This document shows positions 26,303 to 34,381 of a stretch of 64,000 nucleotides of DNA, piece after piece. Location: NCBI GenBank assembly GCA_017308575.1, contig JAFKEQ010000003.1, positions 1,302,001-1,366,000 on the forward strand, written 5' to 3'. The first letter of the stretch is position 1; each line of letters begins with the position of its first letter. Source of the DNA: Afipia sp. (lineage in GTDB: Bacteria > Pseudomonadota > Alphaproteobacteria > Rhizobiales > Xanthobacteraceae). Below the pieces are notes generated by a model. That model saw only the letters and a program-made list of their open reading frames with translations, was not told the origin of the DNA and did not search any database. A program made the position numbers and the translations under genes.

Positions 26303-27565
26303 ATGCCGGGAGCGGAGCCACGCGCAAATTCGGAGCAACTTCATTCACCAGAGAATGAAGCGATTGCGCGCGAATTCTCGCTGAAGGGCCTGCCGGATTC
26401 GTTTTACGACGACCCCTACCCGACTTACCGCGCCTTGCAGTCGGCTGACCCGATCCATCGCATGCCGGACGGATCGCTGTTCCTGACACGGCACCGCGAT
26501 CTTGAAGCGATCTACAAGAACACGTTTCATTTCAGTTCCGACAAGAAGGTCGAGTTCGCGCCGAAATACGGCGCGGGTTCGTTGCTGTTCCAGCATCACA
26601 CCACGAGCCTCGTCTTCAACGATCCGCCGCTGCACACCCGCGTGCGGCGTCTGATCGCGGGCGCACTCAATCCGCGCGCCATCGCCGAGATGGAGCCGGG
26701 CCTGATCGCGCTGGTCGACAGGTTGCTGGACAACATGGAGGCACACGGGAAAGCCGACCTGATCGAGGATTTTGCCTCCGCGATTCCGATCGAAATCATC
26801 GGCAACCTGCTCGACATTCCACACGCGGATCGTGCGCCGCTGCGCGGCTGGTCGCTGGCCATTCTCGGCGCGCTGGAGCCGTTCCTCACGGATGAGGCAC
26901 AAGCGCGCGGCGAACGCGCCGTCGGTGAATTTCTCGATTACCTCCGCCATCTCGTGACTGAGCGCCGCGTCCGTCCGGGCAATCCCGAGCATGACGTGCT
27001 TACACGCCTGATTCAGGGTGAAGCCAGCGGCGAGAAGCTGAGCGAGATCGAACTTCTACAGAACTGCATTTTCATCCTGAACGCAGGTCACGAAACCACG
27101 ACCAACCTGATCGGCAACGGACTCGAATTGTTGCTGCGCTTTCCGCACGAACGCCAGCGCCTGATCGGCGATCCCGCGCTAATCAAACCGGCCGTCGAGG
27201 AATTCCTTCGGTTTGAAAGCTCCAATCAGCTCGGCAACCGCCGCGTGGTACAAGACACCGAGATCGACGGCCTTGCCATCCCGAAAGGCACGCTCGTGAC
27301 ACTCTGCATCGGCGCTGCCAACCGCGATCCGGATGTCTTCGCGGAGCCCGACCGTCTCGATATCACCCGCGCGCCGAACCGCCATCTCGCCTTCGCCTCC
27401 GGCGCGCATGCCTGCGTCGGCCTGACGCTGGCGCGGCTGGAAGGCCGGATTGCCATCGGCCGCTTCCTTGCGCGTTTTCCGAACTATGCCGCCAACGGCC
27501 CCGCCTATCGCGCAAGACGCGTGCGCTTTCGTGGATTCACAGCTCTTCCCGTTACATTATCTTAA
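26303..27565 (+). CDS. Cytochrome P450
   Basis: A 420-residue soluble bacterial P450. Heme loop FASGAHACVG holds the Cys371 ligand. The I-helix has NAGHETTTN, with the acid-threonine proton relay (His-Glu-Thr-Thr). The ExxR motif is EEFLRF. PERF-region residues DRLD follow. The start at 26303 has no strong ribosome site but follows the EthD gene closely. P450s are not part of the standard paa pathway; this one may hydroxylate an aromatic or aliphatic acid that feeds into phenylacetate. No ferredoxin or reductase partner is adjacent, although the PaaE-type reductase is encoded 1 kb away. Confidence 0.94.
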   Translation: MPGAEPRANSEQLHSPENEAIAREFSLKGLPDSFYDDPYPTYRALQSADPIHRMPDGSLFLTRHRDLEAIYKNTFHFSSDKKVEFAPKYGAGSLLFQHHTTSLVFNDPPLHTRVRRLIAGALNPRAIAEMEPGLIALVDRLLDNMEAHGKADLIEDFASAIPIEIIGNLLDIPHADRAPLRGWSLAILGALEPFLTDEAQARGERAVGEFLDYLRHLVTERRVRPGNPEHDVLTRLIQGEASGEKLSEIELLQNCIFILNAGHETTTNLIGNGLELLLRFPHERQRLIGDPALIKPAVEEFLRFESSNQLGNRRVVQDTEIDGLAIPKGTLVTLCIGAANRDPDVFAEPDRLDITRAPNRHLAFASGAHACVGLTLARLEGRIAIGRFLARFPNYAANGPAYRARRVRFRGFTALPVTLS

Positions 27566-27584
27566 ATCACAGCAGGAATGCCGT

Positions 27585-28010
27585 ATGCCGACCTTTGACA
27601 AAGCCGCCGCAGAGACGTTGCTGTCCACTGTTTTCGCGCCATGGGTTCAGGACCTTCGTCTGTCCATTGAAGCCATCGGCGGCGATAGCGCGGTCCTTCG
27701 TATGCCCTTCTCGGACAGACTCTGCCGGAGCAATGGCGTCATCTGCGGGCAGTCGCTGATGAGCCTCGCGGATACGGCAATGGTCTTTGCTGTCTGCGCC
27801 GCCGCGGGCGAATACATCGGCATGACGACGGTGGATCAGACCATCCACTTCATGCGCCCGGCCACGAAAAGCGATGTTCTCGCCGATGCCCGTGTCGTGC
27901 GGCTCGGCAAGACCATGGCTTATGGCAGCATCACGATCCGCACCGATGGCGACGAGCGGCCTGTTGCAATGGCGCAAACCGCCTATGCCCTGCTGCGTGA
28001 AAGCAAGTAA
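27585..28010 (+). CDS. Second PaaI-type hotdog thioesterase
   Basis: A 141-residue hotdog protein with NGVICGQSLMSLADTAMVFAV (about 45-65) and TTVDQTIHFMRPA. It belongs to the PaaI/YbgC-like thioesterases but differs from PaaI at 21410: the conserved HGG is replaced by CGQ. It probably acts on another acyl-CoA, perhaps the product of the P450 branch. ATG 27585 follows AGCAGGAATG and lies 20 bases after the P450 stop; the frame is open upstream but overlaps the P450 gene. It ends the plus-strand unit. Confidence 0.85.
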   Translation: MPTFDKAAAETLLSTVFAPWVQDLRLSIEAIGGDSAVLRMPFSDRLCRSNGVICGQSLMSLADTAMVFAVCAAAGEYIGMTTVDQTIHFMRPATKSDVLADARVVRLGKTMAYGSITIRTDGDERPVAMAQTAYALLRESK

Positions 28011-28058
28011 AATTGCAAAACTCATGTCTGCACGAGATTATCCGATCTCGGGCGATCT

Positions 28059-28174
28059 ACTCCCTCTCCCCAATGGGGAGAGGGTTGGGGTGAGGGGCTT
28101 TCAATCTATCGAGAGATTCTACGCCCTCACCCGCCGCGCTTCGCGCGTCGACCTCGCCCCACGGGAGAGGTGAA
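28059..28174. repeat. Palindromic intergenic repeat, CTCTCCCC type
   Basis: The left half contains CTCTCCCCAATGGGGAGAG, a strong hairpin, followed by GGTTGGGGTGAGGGG. The right half has CGCCCTCACCC and CCCCACGGGAGAGG, so the halves are imperfect inverted copies. This pattern occurs in many proteobacterial genomes. It sits between the converging thioesterase and paaE genes and can end transcription both ways. No coding sequence is visible in the 209-base gap. Confidence 0.85.
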
Positions 28175-28219
28175 GAAGAAGGGCCTGCTGATAGCTCTGT
28201 TGCACCTGAAATCCAGCAA

Positions 28220-29299
28220 TCACATCTGATCGTAATCGACTACGACGCGCGACGAGACTGGGTGCGCCTGGCACGTAAGCACGAAACCGGCCTCGAGTTC
28301 CCACGGCTCCAGCGAGTAGTTCAGGTCCATCACCGTCTCGCCTTCGACCACCTTGGCCCGGCAGGTGCTGCACATGCCGCCCTTGCAGGCGTAAGGCAGA
28401 TCCATGCCCGCGCGCAACGCCGCGTCGAGAATGGCTTCGCCTTCCGCGATCGGCACATCCTTGCGTTTGCCGTCCACGATCAGAGACGCGATCGCCTTCG
28501 GCGGGGCTTCCGGCGCGATCTGGACCTTCGCCCGCGGCTTGCCGCCAAGCCCGGAGACGAACCGTTCGACATGCACGCGTTCGGCGGGAATGCCGAGATC
28601 GACACAGGTGCCCTCAATGTCCGCGCTCATCTCGACGGGACCGCAGACAAATACATGGTCGACGGCGGCGGCAGGCACCATCGCGCGCAGCAACACCTCC
28701 ACCTTCTCCCGGTCGAGGCGGCCATACAAAATGGGCAGATCCTGCTCTTCCTGCGACAGCACATGGAACACCGACAGGCGTCCCATGAAACGGTCCTTGA
28801 GTTCTTCCAGCGCTTCCCGGAACAGAATGCCGTTGGTCGTGCGGTTGCCATAGAACAGGAAAAAGCGGCTGTTCGGCTCGCGCGCGAGAATCCCGCGAAC
28901 GATGGACATGATCGGCGTGATGCCGGAGCCTGCGGCGAAGCCGACATGCACCCTCGCCTGATCCGGCGCATGGGCCACGCCGAAGCGGCCCGTAGGCGTC
29001 ATCACGTCCAGCTCATCGCCGGATTTCAATTCGTCCAGGGCCCAGCTTGAGAACGCGCCGCCGTCCACGCGCTTGACCGCGATGCGCAGTTCATGGTCGT
29101 CCGGGCTCGAGCAGATCGAATAGGATCGCCGCACCTCTTCCCCATCCATCGTGGTGCGCAATGTCAGATACTGTCCGGGCGCAAACGCATAGTCTCCGGC
29201 CAATTCATCCGGAATGGCGAATGTCATCGAGATCGCGTCGGATGTTTCGCGCTTGAGATCGTTAATGGCGAGACGATGAAATTTCGGCGTGTGGGACAT
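28220..29299 (-). CDS. paaE: Phenylacetyl-CoA epoxidase reductase PaaE
   Basis: It passes electrons from NADPH to the PaaAC oxygenase. It has 359 residues. An N-terminal ferredoxin reductase-like FAD domain contains RRSYSICSSP (near 57) and the NAD-binding GFAAGSGITPIMS. A C-terminal 2Fe-2S domain contains ACKGGMCSTCRAK and LTCQAHP. ATG 29299 opens the conserved MSHTPKFHRL; a longer frame runs into paaD. It is the last gene of paaABCDE, 11 bases after paaD. All cofactor motifs are intact. Confidence 0.96.
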   Translation of the reverse strand: MSHTPKFHRLAINDLKRETSDAISMTFAIPDELAGDYAFAPGQYLTLRTTMDGEEVRRSYSICSSPDDHELRIAVKRVDGGAFSSWALDELKSGDELDVMTPTGRFGVAHAPDQARVHVGFAAGSGITPIMSIVRGILAREPNSRFFLFYGNRTTNGILFREALEELKDRFMGRLSVFHVLSQEEQDLPILYGRLDREKVEVLLRAMVPAAAVDHVFVCGPVEMSADIEGTCVDLGIPAERVHVERFVSGLGGKPRAKVQIAPEAPPKAIASLIVDGKRKDVPIAEGEAILDAALRAGMDLPYACKGGMCSTCRAKVVEGETVMDLNYSLEPWELEAGFVLTCQAHPVSSRVVVDYDQM

Positions 29300-29310
29300 G
29301 GATAATGTCT

Positions 29311-29814
29311 CTAGTGGCACTTGAAATAATCGAACGGTTCGCGGCACGACCTGCAGCGCCACAGCGCCTTGCAGGAGGTCGAGCCGAATTCGGACAGCAC
29401 TTCCGTGTCGATGGAGCCGCATTGCGGACACGCCACCTGCTGTTCGCCGAACAGCGCACGACGGCCGCTGCCGGCCTGCGGCGGCGCGATGCCGTAGTCC
29501 TTCAGCTTCTGGCGGCCATGCTCGGTCATCCAGTCGGTGGTCCAGGCCGGCGACAGAACGGTGCGGACTTTCGAGTTGCGAATTCCCTCGCGCGCCAGTG
29601 CCAGTTCGATCTCGAGTGCGATCATGTTCATCGCCGGGCAGCCGGAATAGGTCGGCGTGATTGCCACCTCCACGCCTTCATCGGTGACGGTCACATCACG
29701 CAGCACGCCAAGATCGGCGATGGTCAAAACTGGAATCTCCGGATCGACCACCTGCGCCGCCGCGTTCCACGCGGTCTGGCGCAAATCATGAATGCTGGCG
29801 GCGCTGTTCACCAT
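29311..29814 (-). CDS. paaD: Phenylacetyl-CoA epoxidase maturation protein PaaD
   Basis: A 167-residue protein with an N-terminal DUF59/MIP18-type domain (VDPEIPVLTIADLGVLRDV, GCPAMNMI) and a C-terminal zinc ribbon (CPQCGS, then CRSCREPF). PaaD is thought to help assemble the Fe-S cluster or maturation of the epoxidase complex; it is not catalytic. The start at 29814 overlaps the paaC stop by 7 bases (ATGGTGA), which points to translational coupling. A longer frame upstream lies inside paaC and is rejected. Confidence 0.93.
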   Translation of the reverse strand: MVNSAASIHDLRQTAWNAAAQVVDPEIPVLTIADLGVLRDVTVTDEGVEVAITPTYSGCPAMNMIALEIELALAREGIRNSKVRTVLSPAWTTDWMTEHGRQKLKDYGIAPPQAGSGRRALFGEQQVACPQCGSIDTEVLSEFGSTSCKALWRCRSCREPFDYFKCH

Positions 29815-30584
29815 GTCGCGTTCGGAAACGTTCGCTGCATCGATTGCAGCTCGCTGAGAAGATGGCCGAGATGTTCGCTGTGATGGCCGGTGCGGCCACC
29901 TTTCTGCATCCAGTTGTTGGCCGGAAGCGTCAATGTGGCTTGCGCCAGCACCGACGACACCGTGTCCATCCATCCGGCCCGCAGGGCTTCAGGATCGACC
30001 GCAACGCCCCCGACAATAAGCTCTACATCGCTCGCATCGACGTGAAACAGCTCGCCCGTGAAGGACCAGAGATCGTCGATGGCGACCTGCGCGCGGCGAT
30101 GGCTTTCGTCGGTGCCGTCGCCCAAGCGGATCATCCATTCGGAAGTGTGGCGCAAATGATAGGCGCTTTCCTTCTCGGATTTCGCTGCGATCGCGGCCAA
30201 CGTGGCGTCCGCCGATTTCATCATCGCGCGCCAATATGGATCGGCAAATGCCGAATAGAAGAACTGCCGTGCGATAGTGCGGGCGAAATCGCCGTTGGGC
30301 TGCTCGACCAGCAACAGATTGCGGTACTGCCGCACGTCGCGCAGATATGCGAACTTGTCTTCGTCGTTTCCGGCGTTCTCGACCTTGGCCGCGTAAGTAT
30401 AAAGCTCCCGCGCCTGCCCGATCAGGTCGAGGCCGATATTGGCCAGCGCCATGTCCTCTTCCAGCATGGGCGCATGGCCGCACCATTCCGAGACGCGGTG
30501 GCCGAGGATCAGCGCATCGTCGGCGCGACGCAGGGCGTACAGCACCAGCGGGCTTTCGGCGACTTTGATCGATGCAGTGGTCAT
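29808..30584 (-). CDS. paaC: Phenylacetyl-CoA epoxidase structural subunit PaaC
   Basis: A 258-residue ferritin-like helical protein that partners PaaA without holding the catalytic diiron site. It has the PaaC features DALILGHRVSEWCGHAPMLE near residue 20 and DLIGQARELYTYAA near 50, and the C-terminal GGRTGHHSEHLGHLLSE. ATG 30584 opens the conserved MTTASIKVAES; the extension upstream reads out of the inverted repeat (MLRFARND), which is an artefact. It is separated from paaB by 128 bases, most of them filled by a REP-like palindrome. Confidence 0.95.
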   Translation of the reverse strand: MTTASIKVAESPLVLYALRRADDALILGHRVSEWCGHAPMLEEDMALANIGLDLIGQARELYTYAAKVENAGNDEDKFAYLRDVRQYRNLLLVEQPNGDFARTIARQFFYSAFADPYWRAMMKSADATLAAIAAKSEKESAYHLRHTSEWMIRLGDGTDESHRRAQVAIDDLWSFTGELFHVDASDVELIVGGVAVDPEALRAGWMDTVSSVLAQATLTLPANNWMQKGGRTGHHSEHLGHLLSELQSMQRTFPNATW

Positions 30585-30614
30585 AGTTACCAACGTTCCG
30601 GTTCGAATTTTGCT

Positions 30615-30693
30615 GTCATTGCGAGCGAAGCGAAGCAATCCACGGCAACACGCTCAAATGGATCGCTTCGTCGCTCCGCTCCTCGCGATGACG
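30615..30693. repeat. REP-like palindromic repeat, copy 2, inside the paa operon
   Basis: Outer arms GTCATTGCGAG (30615-30625) and CTCGCGATGAC (30682-30692) enclose GAAGCAATCCA and TGGATCGCTTC. It is the same family as the elements at 1602-1684 and 41340-41422, but more diverged. It separates paaB from paaC, which normally sit within a few bases of each other. Confidence 0.9.
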
Positions 30694-30712
30694 AATTGCC
30701 CGATGCGCAACG

Positions 30713-31000
30713 TCACATATGTCCGACTTCGTCCGGCACATCGTAGAAAGTCGGATGACGATAGACCTTGGACATCGCCGGCTCGAACATCATGCCTTTC
30801 TCCGACGGGTCCGACGCCACGATCGCGTTGGACGGCACCACCCAGATCGAAAGCCCCTCGCCCCGGCGCGTGTAGATGTCACGTGCCGCCTGCAAGGCAA
30901 GCGTGGCGTCGGCCGCATGCAGCGAGCCGCAATGCTTATGGGCAAGGCCGTTGCGGCTGCGGATAAAGACTTCCCAGAGCTGAACATTCGGTGTGGCCAT
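30713..31000 (-). CDS. paaB: Phenylacetyl-CoA epoxidase subunit PaaB
   Basis: A 95-residue small subunit. The sequence TPNVQLWEVFIRSRNGLAHK, then HCGSLHAADATLALQAARDIYTRR and SIWVVPSNAI, is the classic PaaB pattern. It is thought to bridge two PaaAC heterodimers. It lies 14 bases after paaA and 128 before paaC. The length is normal and no residues look disrupted. Confidence 0.95.
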   Translation of the reverse strand: MATPNVQLWEVFIRSRNGLAHKHCGSLHAADATLALQAARDIYTRRGEGLSIWVVPSNAIVASDPSEKGMMFEPAMSKVYRHPTFYDVPDEVGHM

Positions 31001-31014
31001 GAGGTGTCCTCCGA

Positions 31015-32007
31015 TCAGGCGGCAGCGGCGCGGCGCGCCTTTTGTTTTTCGGCATAGGCTGCAGCCGCTTCACGCACCCACGCGCCGTCGTCATGGGCCT
31101 TGCGGCGCGCCGCCATGCGGTCGCGGTTGCACGGGCCATTGCCCGCGAGCACCTGCTTGAATTCATTCCAGTCGATGGTGCCGTAATCCCAGTGCTTGGT
31201 GTTTTCATTCCACTTGAGATCGGCATCGGGCAGCGTGAGGCCGAGATAATGCGCCTGCGGCACGGTGGCATCGACGAACTTCTGCCGCAGGTCGTCATTG
31301 GAGAAACGCTTGATCTTCCACGCCGTGGACTGGTCGCTGTGCTGACTGATGTTGTCAGGCGGACCGAACATCATCAGACACGGCCACCACCAGCGGTTCA
31401 GCGCATCCTGCGCCATCGCCTTCTGATCCTCGGTGCCGCGCGACAGTGTGAGCATGATCTCGTAGCCCTGACGCTGGTGGAACGACTCTTCCTTGCAGAC
31501 GCGGATCATGGCGCGCGCGTAAGGACCATAGGAGCAGCGGCACAGCGGAATCTGATTCATGATCGCCGCGCCGTCGACCAGCCAGCCGATTGCGCCGATG
31601 TCGGCCCAGGTCGGGGTCGGATAATTGAAAATCGAGGAATACTTCGCCTTCCCGCTCAGCATCGCGTCGATTAATTCCTCGCGCGACGTGCCCAGCGTTT
31701 CGGCGGCGGCATAAAGATAGAGACCGTGGCCGCATTCGTCCTGCACCTTGGCCAGCAGCGCCGCCTTGCGACGGAGGGTCGGCGCGCGCGTGATCCAGTT
31801 GCCCTCGGGAAGCATGCCGACGATTTCGGAATGAGCATGCTGGGAAATCTGCCGCGTCAGCGTCTTGCGATAGGCCGCCGGCATCCAGTCGTTCGGCTCG
31901 ATGCGATCGTCGGCATCAATGCGCGCCTGAAAATGCGCCGCGCGTCCGGCGTCCTCGATAAAGGGAGCCTCAGCTTCGGGGGCTGCATTGAGCGCCTGGG
32001 TATACAT
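31015..32007 (-). CDS. paaA: Phenylacetyl-CoA epoxidase catalytic subunit PaaA
   Basis: It forms ring-1,2-epoxyphenylacetyl-CoA using a diiron centre. The 330-residue protein has the ligand motifs [11 protein letters not shown] (near residue 90) and [12 protein letters not shown] (near 170), each with a Glu-x-x-His pattern. The opening MYTQALN and the WxxDG-free ferritin-like fold agree with PaaA. The ribosome site GGAGG lies 8 bases before the ATG and overlaps a short inverted repeat. It is the first gene of paaABCDE; its promoter lies in the 56 bases after paaX. Confidence 0.96.
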   Translation of the reverse strand: MYTQALNAAPEAEAPFIEDAGRAAHFQARIDADDRIEPNDWMPAAYRKTLTRQISQHAHSEIVGMLPEGNWITRAPTLRRKAALLAKVQDECGHGLYLYAAAETLGTSREELIDAMLSGKAKYSSIFNYPTPTWADIGAIGWLVDGAAIMNQIPLCRCSYGPYARAMIRVCKEESFHQRQGYEIMLTLSRGTEDQKAMAQDALNRWWWPCLMMFGPPDNISQHSDQSTAWKIKRFSNDDLRQKFVDATVPQAHYLGLTLPDADLKWNENTKHWDYGTIDWNEFKQVLAGNGPCNRDRMAARRKAHDDGAWVREAAAAYAEKQKARRAAAA

Positions 32008-32016
32008 CGCCGTTTC

Positions 32017-32062
32017 CTCCGGGAGACACCGGAGAATATATAACAGAATTTTATTCCATCAA
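32017..32062 (-). promoter_or_regulatory. Promoter of paaABCDE with inverted repeats
   Basis: On the minus strand, TTGATG (32062-32057), a 16-base spacer and TATATT (32040-32035) form a sigma-70-like promoter starting right after the paaX stop. The spacer holds the palindrome GAATAAAATTC (32056-32046). A second inverted repeat, CTCCGG and CCGGAG (32034-32029 and 32022-32017), spans the expected transcription start and part of the GGAGG ribosome site. Either repeat could be the PaaX or PaaR operator; I cannot tell which. Confidence 0.6.
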
Positions 32063-32063
32063 G

Positions 32064-32957
32064 CTATTTGTGTAACACATTGTGCTGCACATCCGAGAAC
32101 CGCCGGCGGAACTCCTCCCCGGGCGGGCTCAATGGGCCGGACACACTCTCCCCGGCTTCGTCGAGCCACAATTCGGATGACGGCAGAAGGGCTTGGTACA
32201 GCCGCGCGCAAAGTGCCCGGGCTTCCGGCGCAGGCCAGCCGGATGGCAACAGGTTCGAGGGAAGCAGCGGATCGCGCAGGATCACCCGCCGGTAGTGATG
32301 GATCAGCAGGACACGCGCGAGAATCGCATCCGCCGGCGAAAGTGCGTCTGTGCCGCCGATCCAGCTTTCGAGCGGCCCGAAAGTCTTGATGAACTCACGA
32401 TACGAATCCGCCGTCCGCTCCAGCGACCAGCTGGCCTTCACCAGTTGGCGCCCCGCCGTATCGTCGGCGGAAACTTCCAGCCGGATGGCCCCTTCGACGC
32501 CCCGCGGCAACGGCACGGCGGACGGTGCAACCCATACACCTGGAATGGGGCTGCCGAATCCCGCTTCCGTCAGCGCGGTCCGCGACGCTTCGCGATCGGC
32601 ACCGTTTTCAATCAGCAGCAGCTCGAACCGCCCCGCCCAATCCGAGACATGCGGATTGTAGACATGCTCGACCGCGCTCTCGAAGCGCTCGCGGCCGCGC
32701 TTGGCCAGCTTGTAGAAACTCTTGCGACCCACCTTGTCCCGGTCGAGCCAGCCATCCGCCGCCAGCCGCGATACCGCCGTGCGGACCACGCCACCATCGG
32801 TCCCAAGGATTTCGAGGAATTGTAGCAGCGTGCCGAGCCAGACCGAGCCGCCGCGCGGCAGGATGGCGTCGCCATAGAAGGTGATGATGAGGGAGCCGGT
32901 GCGTGATGGCTCACGCTTGAAGCGGCTGACAATGCGGGACAGAGGATGAGGACTCAT
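32064..32957 (-). CDS. paaX: Phenylacetate repressor PaaX
   Basis: A 297-residue protein of the PaaX family, a GntR-like winged-helix repressor released by phenylacetyl-CoA. The N-terminal domain reads SLIITFYGDAILPRGGSVWLGTLLQFLEILG, followed by VRTAVSRLAADGWLDRDKVGRKSFYKL, the recognition region. The C-terminal PaaX domain has ILARVLLIHHYRRVILRDPLLPSNLLP. The start is uncertain: MSPHPL at 32957, MLSRM at 32969 and a distant one at 33038 are all open. It is upstream of paaABCDE on the same strand, so some read-through is possible. Confidence 0.92.
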   Translation of the reverse strand: MSPHPLSRIVSRFKREPSRTGSLIITFYGDAILPRGGSVWLGTLLQFLEILGTDGGVVRTAVSRLAADGWLDRDKVGRKSFYKLAKRGRERFESAVEHVYNPHVSDWAGRFELLLIENGADREASRTALTEAGFGSPIPGVWVAPSAVPLPRGVEGAIRLEVSADDTAGRQLVKASWSLERTADSYREFIKTFGPLESWIGGTDALSPADAILARVLLIHHYRRVILRDPLLPSNLLPSGWPAPEARALCARLYQALLPSSELWLDEAGESVSGPLSPPGEEFRRRFSDVQHNVLHK

Positions 32958-33114
32958 GCGCGAAAGCATAGTGCATTCGCCGATCCCTGCGAGGGCATTC
33001 CCGCATGTCACCGCCATTTCGAGATACCTTCCAGACAAAATTTGGATATCCGACAGGCTCCTGAAAACAGGAACAAATGTTTCAGATCATGATCTTCATG
33101 TTTTACTTTAAGAT

Positions 33115-33870
33115 TTAATCTGGCCGTTTCGTCACGCTACTGCTGGTCAACTGCTTCAGCGTCAATGCGTTTCCGAGTGCGGCTCCGAGAGCCGTATTGT
33201 CGAGGATGCACCATGTCGGGACGTCTGACTGGCTCTGCGTCTCGACTTGCTCCGCAAGAGAAGCGAGCGCTGCGTCGTCGTAATCCGAATAATAAATCTT
33301 CGGCGCGCCGTGCCAGCGATAATAGGCCAGCCCGGTCCAACCGCCCGGCCTGCCCGCTTCGGCCACCGGCGCGGGATCGGCCGCGACGCGCGCAATTTTC
33401 AGATCGGCCAGCCGTGATGTCACCTCCGGCGTGAACCAGCTTCGGTGCCGTGGCTCAAGAGCAACTGGCGTCTCGATGCGTGCCCTCAAGTCCTGAAAGA
33501 ACCGGTCAGTAACCTCCCCGTCGAAACCGAAACTCGGCGGCAGTTGCACGAGCAGCACGCCGAGCTTCTCGCCGAGACCCATGACTTCCGCCACGAAGCG
33601 ATCGAGCAGCGGTGCGCAATCGACCAGGCGCGCATCGTGAGTCATCGCCTTCGGCACTTTCACCGAAAAGCGGAAATCGTCCGGCGTGGAGCGCGCCCAG
33701 CGCTCATAGGTCTTGCGCTGGTGGGGGCGATAGAACGAGGAGTTGATTTCGACGGCATTGAAGCGGCGCGCATAGCGCTCCAGATGGCTGCCGCCTTGCG
33801 GAATTTCCCCGGCGTAACGTGACGGCACGCCCCAGCCGGCGGTGCCGATCCGTAAAATGGTGTCAGACAT
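33115..33870 (-). CDS. DUF72 domain protein (YecE-like)
   Basis: A 251-residue protein of the DUF72 family, a TIM-barrel fold of unknown activity. Family marks are RIGTAGWGVPSRYAGEIPQ at the start, NAVEINSSFYRPHQRKTYERW near residue 45, FSVKVPKAMTHDARL near 70 and the C-terminal YYRWHGAPKIYYSDY. ATG 33870 opens MSDTILRIGTAGW. It stands alone; the 157 bases between it and paaX hold only the paaX upstream region, AT-richer than the surroundings. Confidence 0.9.
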   Translation of the reverse strand: MSDTILRIGTAGWGVPSRYAGEIPQGGSHLERYARRFNAVEINSSFYRPHQRKTYERWARSTPDDFRFSVKVPKAMTHDARLVDCAPLLDRFVAEVMGLGEKLGVLLVQLPPSFGFDGEVTDRFFQDLRARIETPVALEPRHRSWFTPEVTSRLADLKIARVAADPAPVAEAGRPGGWTGLAYYRWHGAPKIYYSDYDDAALASLAEQVETQSQSDVPTWCILDNTALGAALGNALTLKQLTSSSVTKRPD

Positions 33871-34052
33871 TAAAGGCATGTAAGCCCGGACCTTGCGGGC
33901 ATCCACCACCCTCCTGTCCAAAGTGTATCTGATGGCTTGCCGCAGTGACGAAACGCCATTATACGTTGCCCCGCGCTGGCCAAATCACCTTAACGGCTTA
34001 GGTCTGGCGCCGCCCCCAACACCACTAACCTGTTGGTTTTGTGCGACTAAAT

Positions 34053-34127
34053 GCTCCCTTCGTCTATCGGTTAGGACGCCACCCTTTCACGGTGGAGAGA
34101 GCGGTTCGATTCCGCTAGGGAGCGCCA
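34053..34127 (+). tRNA. tRNA-Glu (anticodon UUC)
   Basis: Acceptor stem GCTCCCT pairs with AGGGAGC. Anticodon stem CCACC/GGTGG encloses CTTTCAC, giving UUC. The T arm has GGTTCGATTCC. Discriminator G and an encoded CCA (34125-34127) complete it. It is a single gene. The 182 bases before and 254 bases after it contain no gene I can support. Confidence 0.98.
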
Positions 34128-34381
34128 CCCCATCGCCAAGAACGGTCGTGAGGCCTTCGCGGTTATGCACGCGCGCCGACATTCGCAGCGTCCCATGAAC
34201 GCCTTGCCGGACTATGCACCCATTCCGAGCGACCGGCTCATGACAGGCCGGAACAGCGCACCTGCAATCAGGACACGTCACATCGTAGCAAGCCGAACCG
34301 ACGCACCATCTTAACAACGACACGAGCCGAGGATTAAGCTGACCATGACCGGCGCAGCCGGATCGAACATGGAGACTGACG

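Noticed and set aside
24126..26489. 787-codon ORF antisense to paaZ and the EthD gene
   Set aside because: It is a GC-rich shadow frame with His/Arg-rich composition; paaZ on the other strand is complete with both active sites.
28059..28174. Palindromic repeat read as an insertion-sequence remnant
   Set aside because: No transposase fragment, target duplication or terminal repeat of an IS; the structure fits a small dispersed palindrome acting as a terminator.
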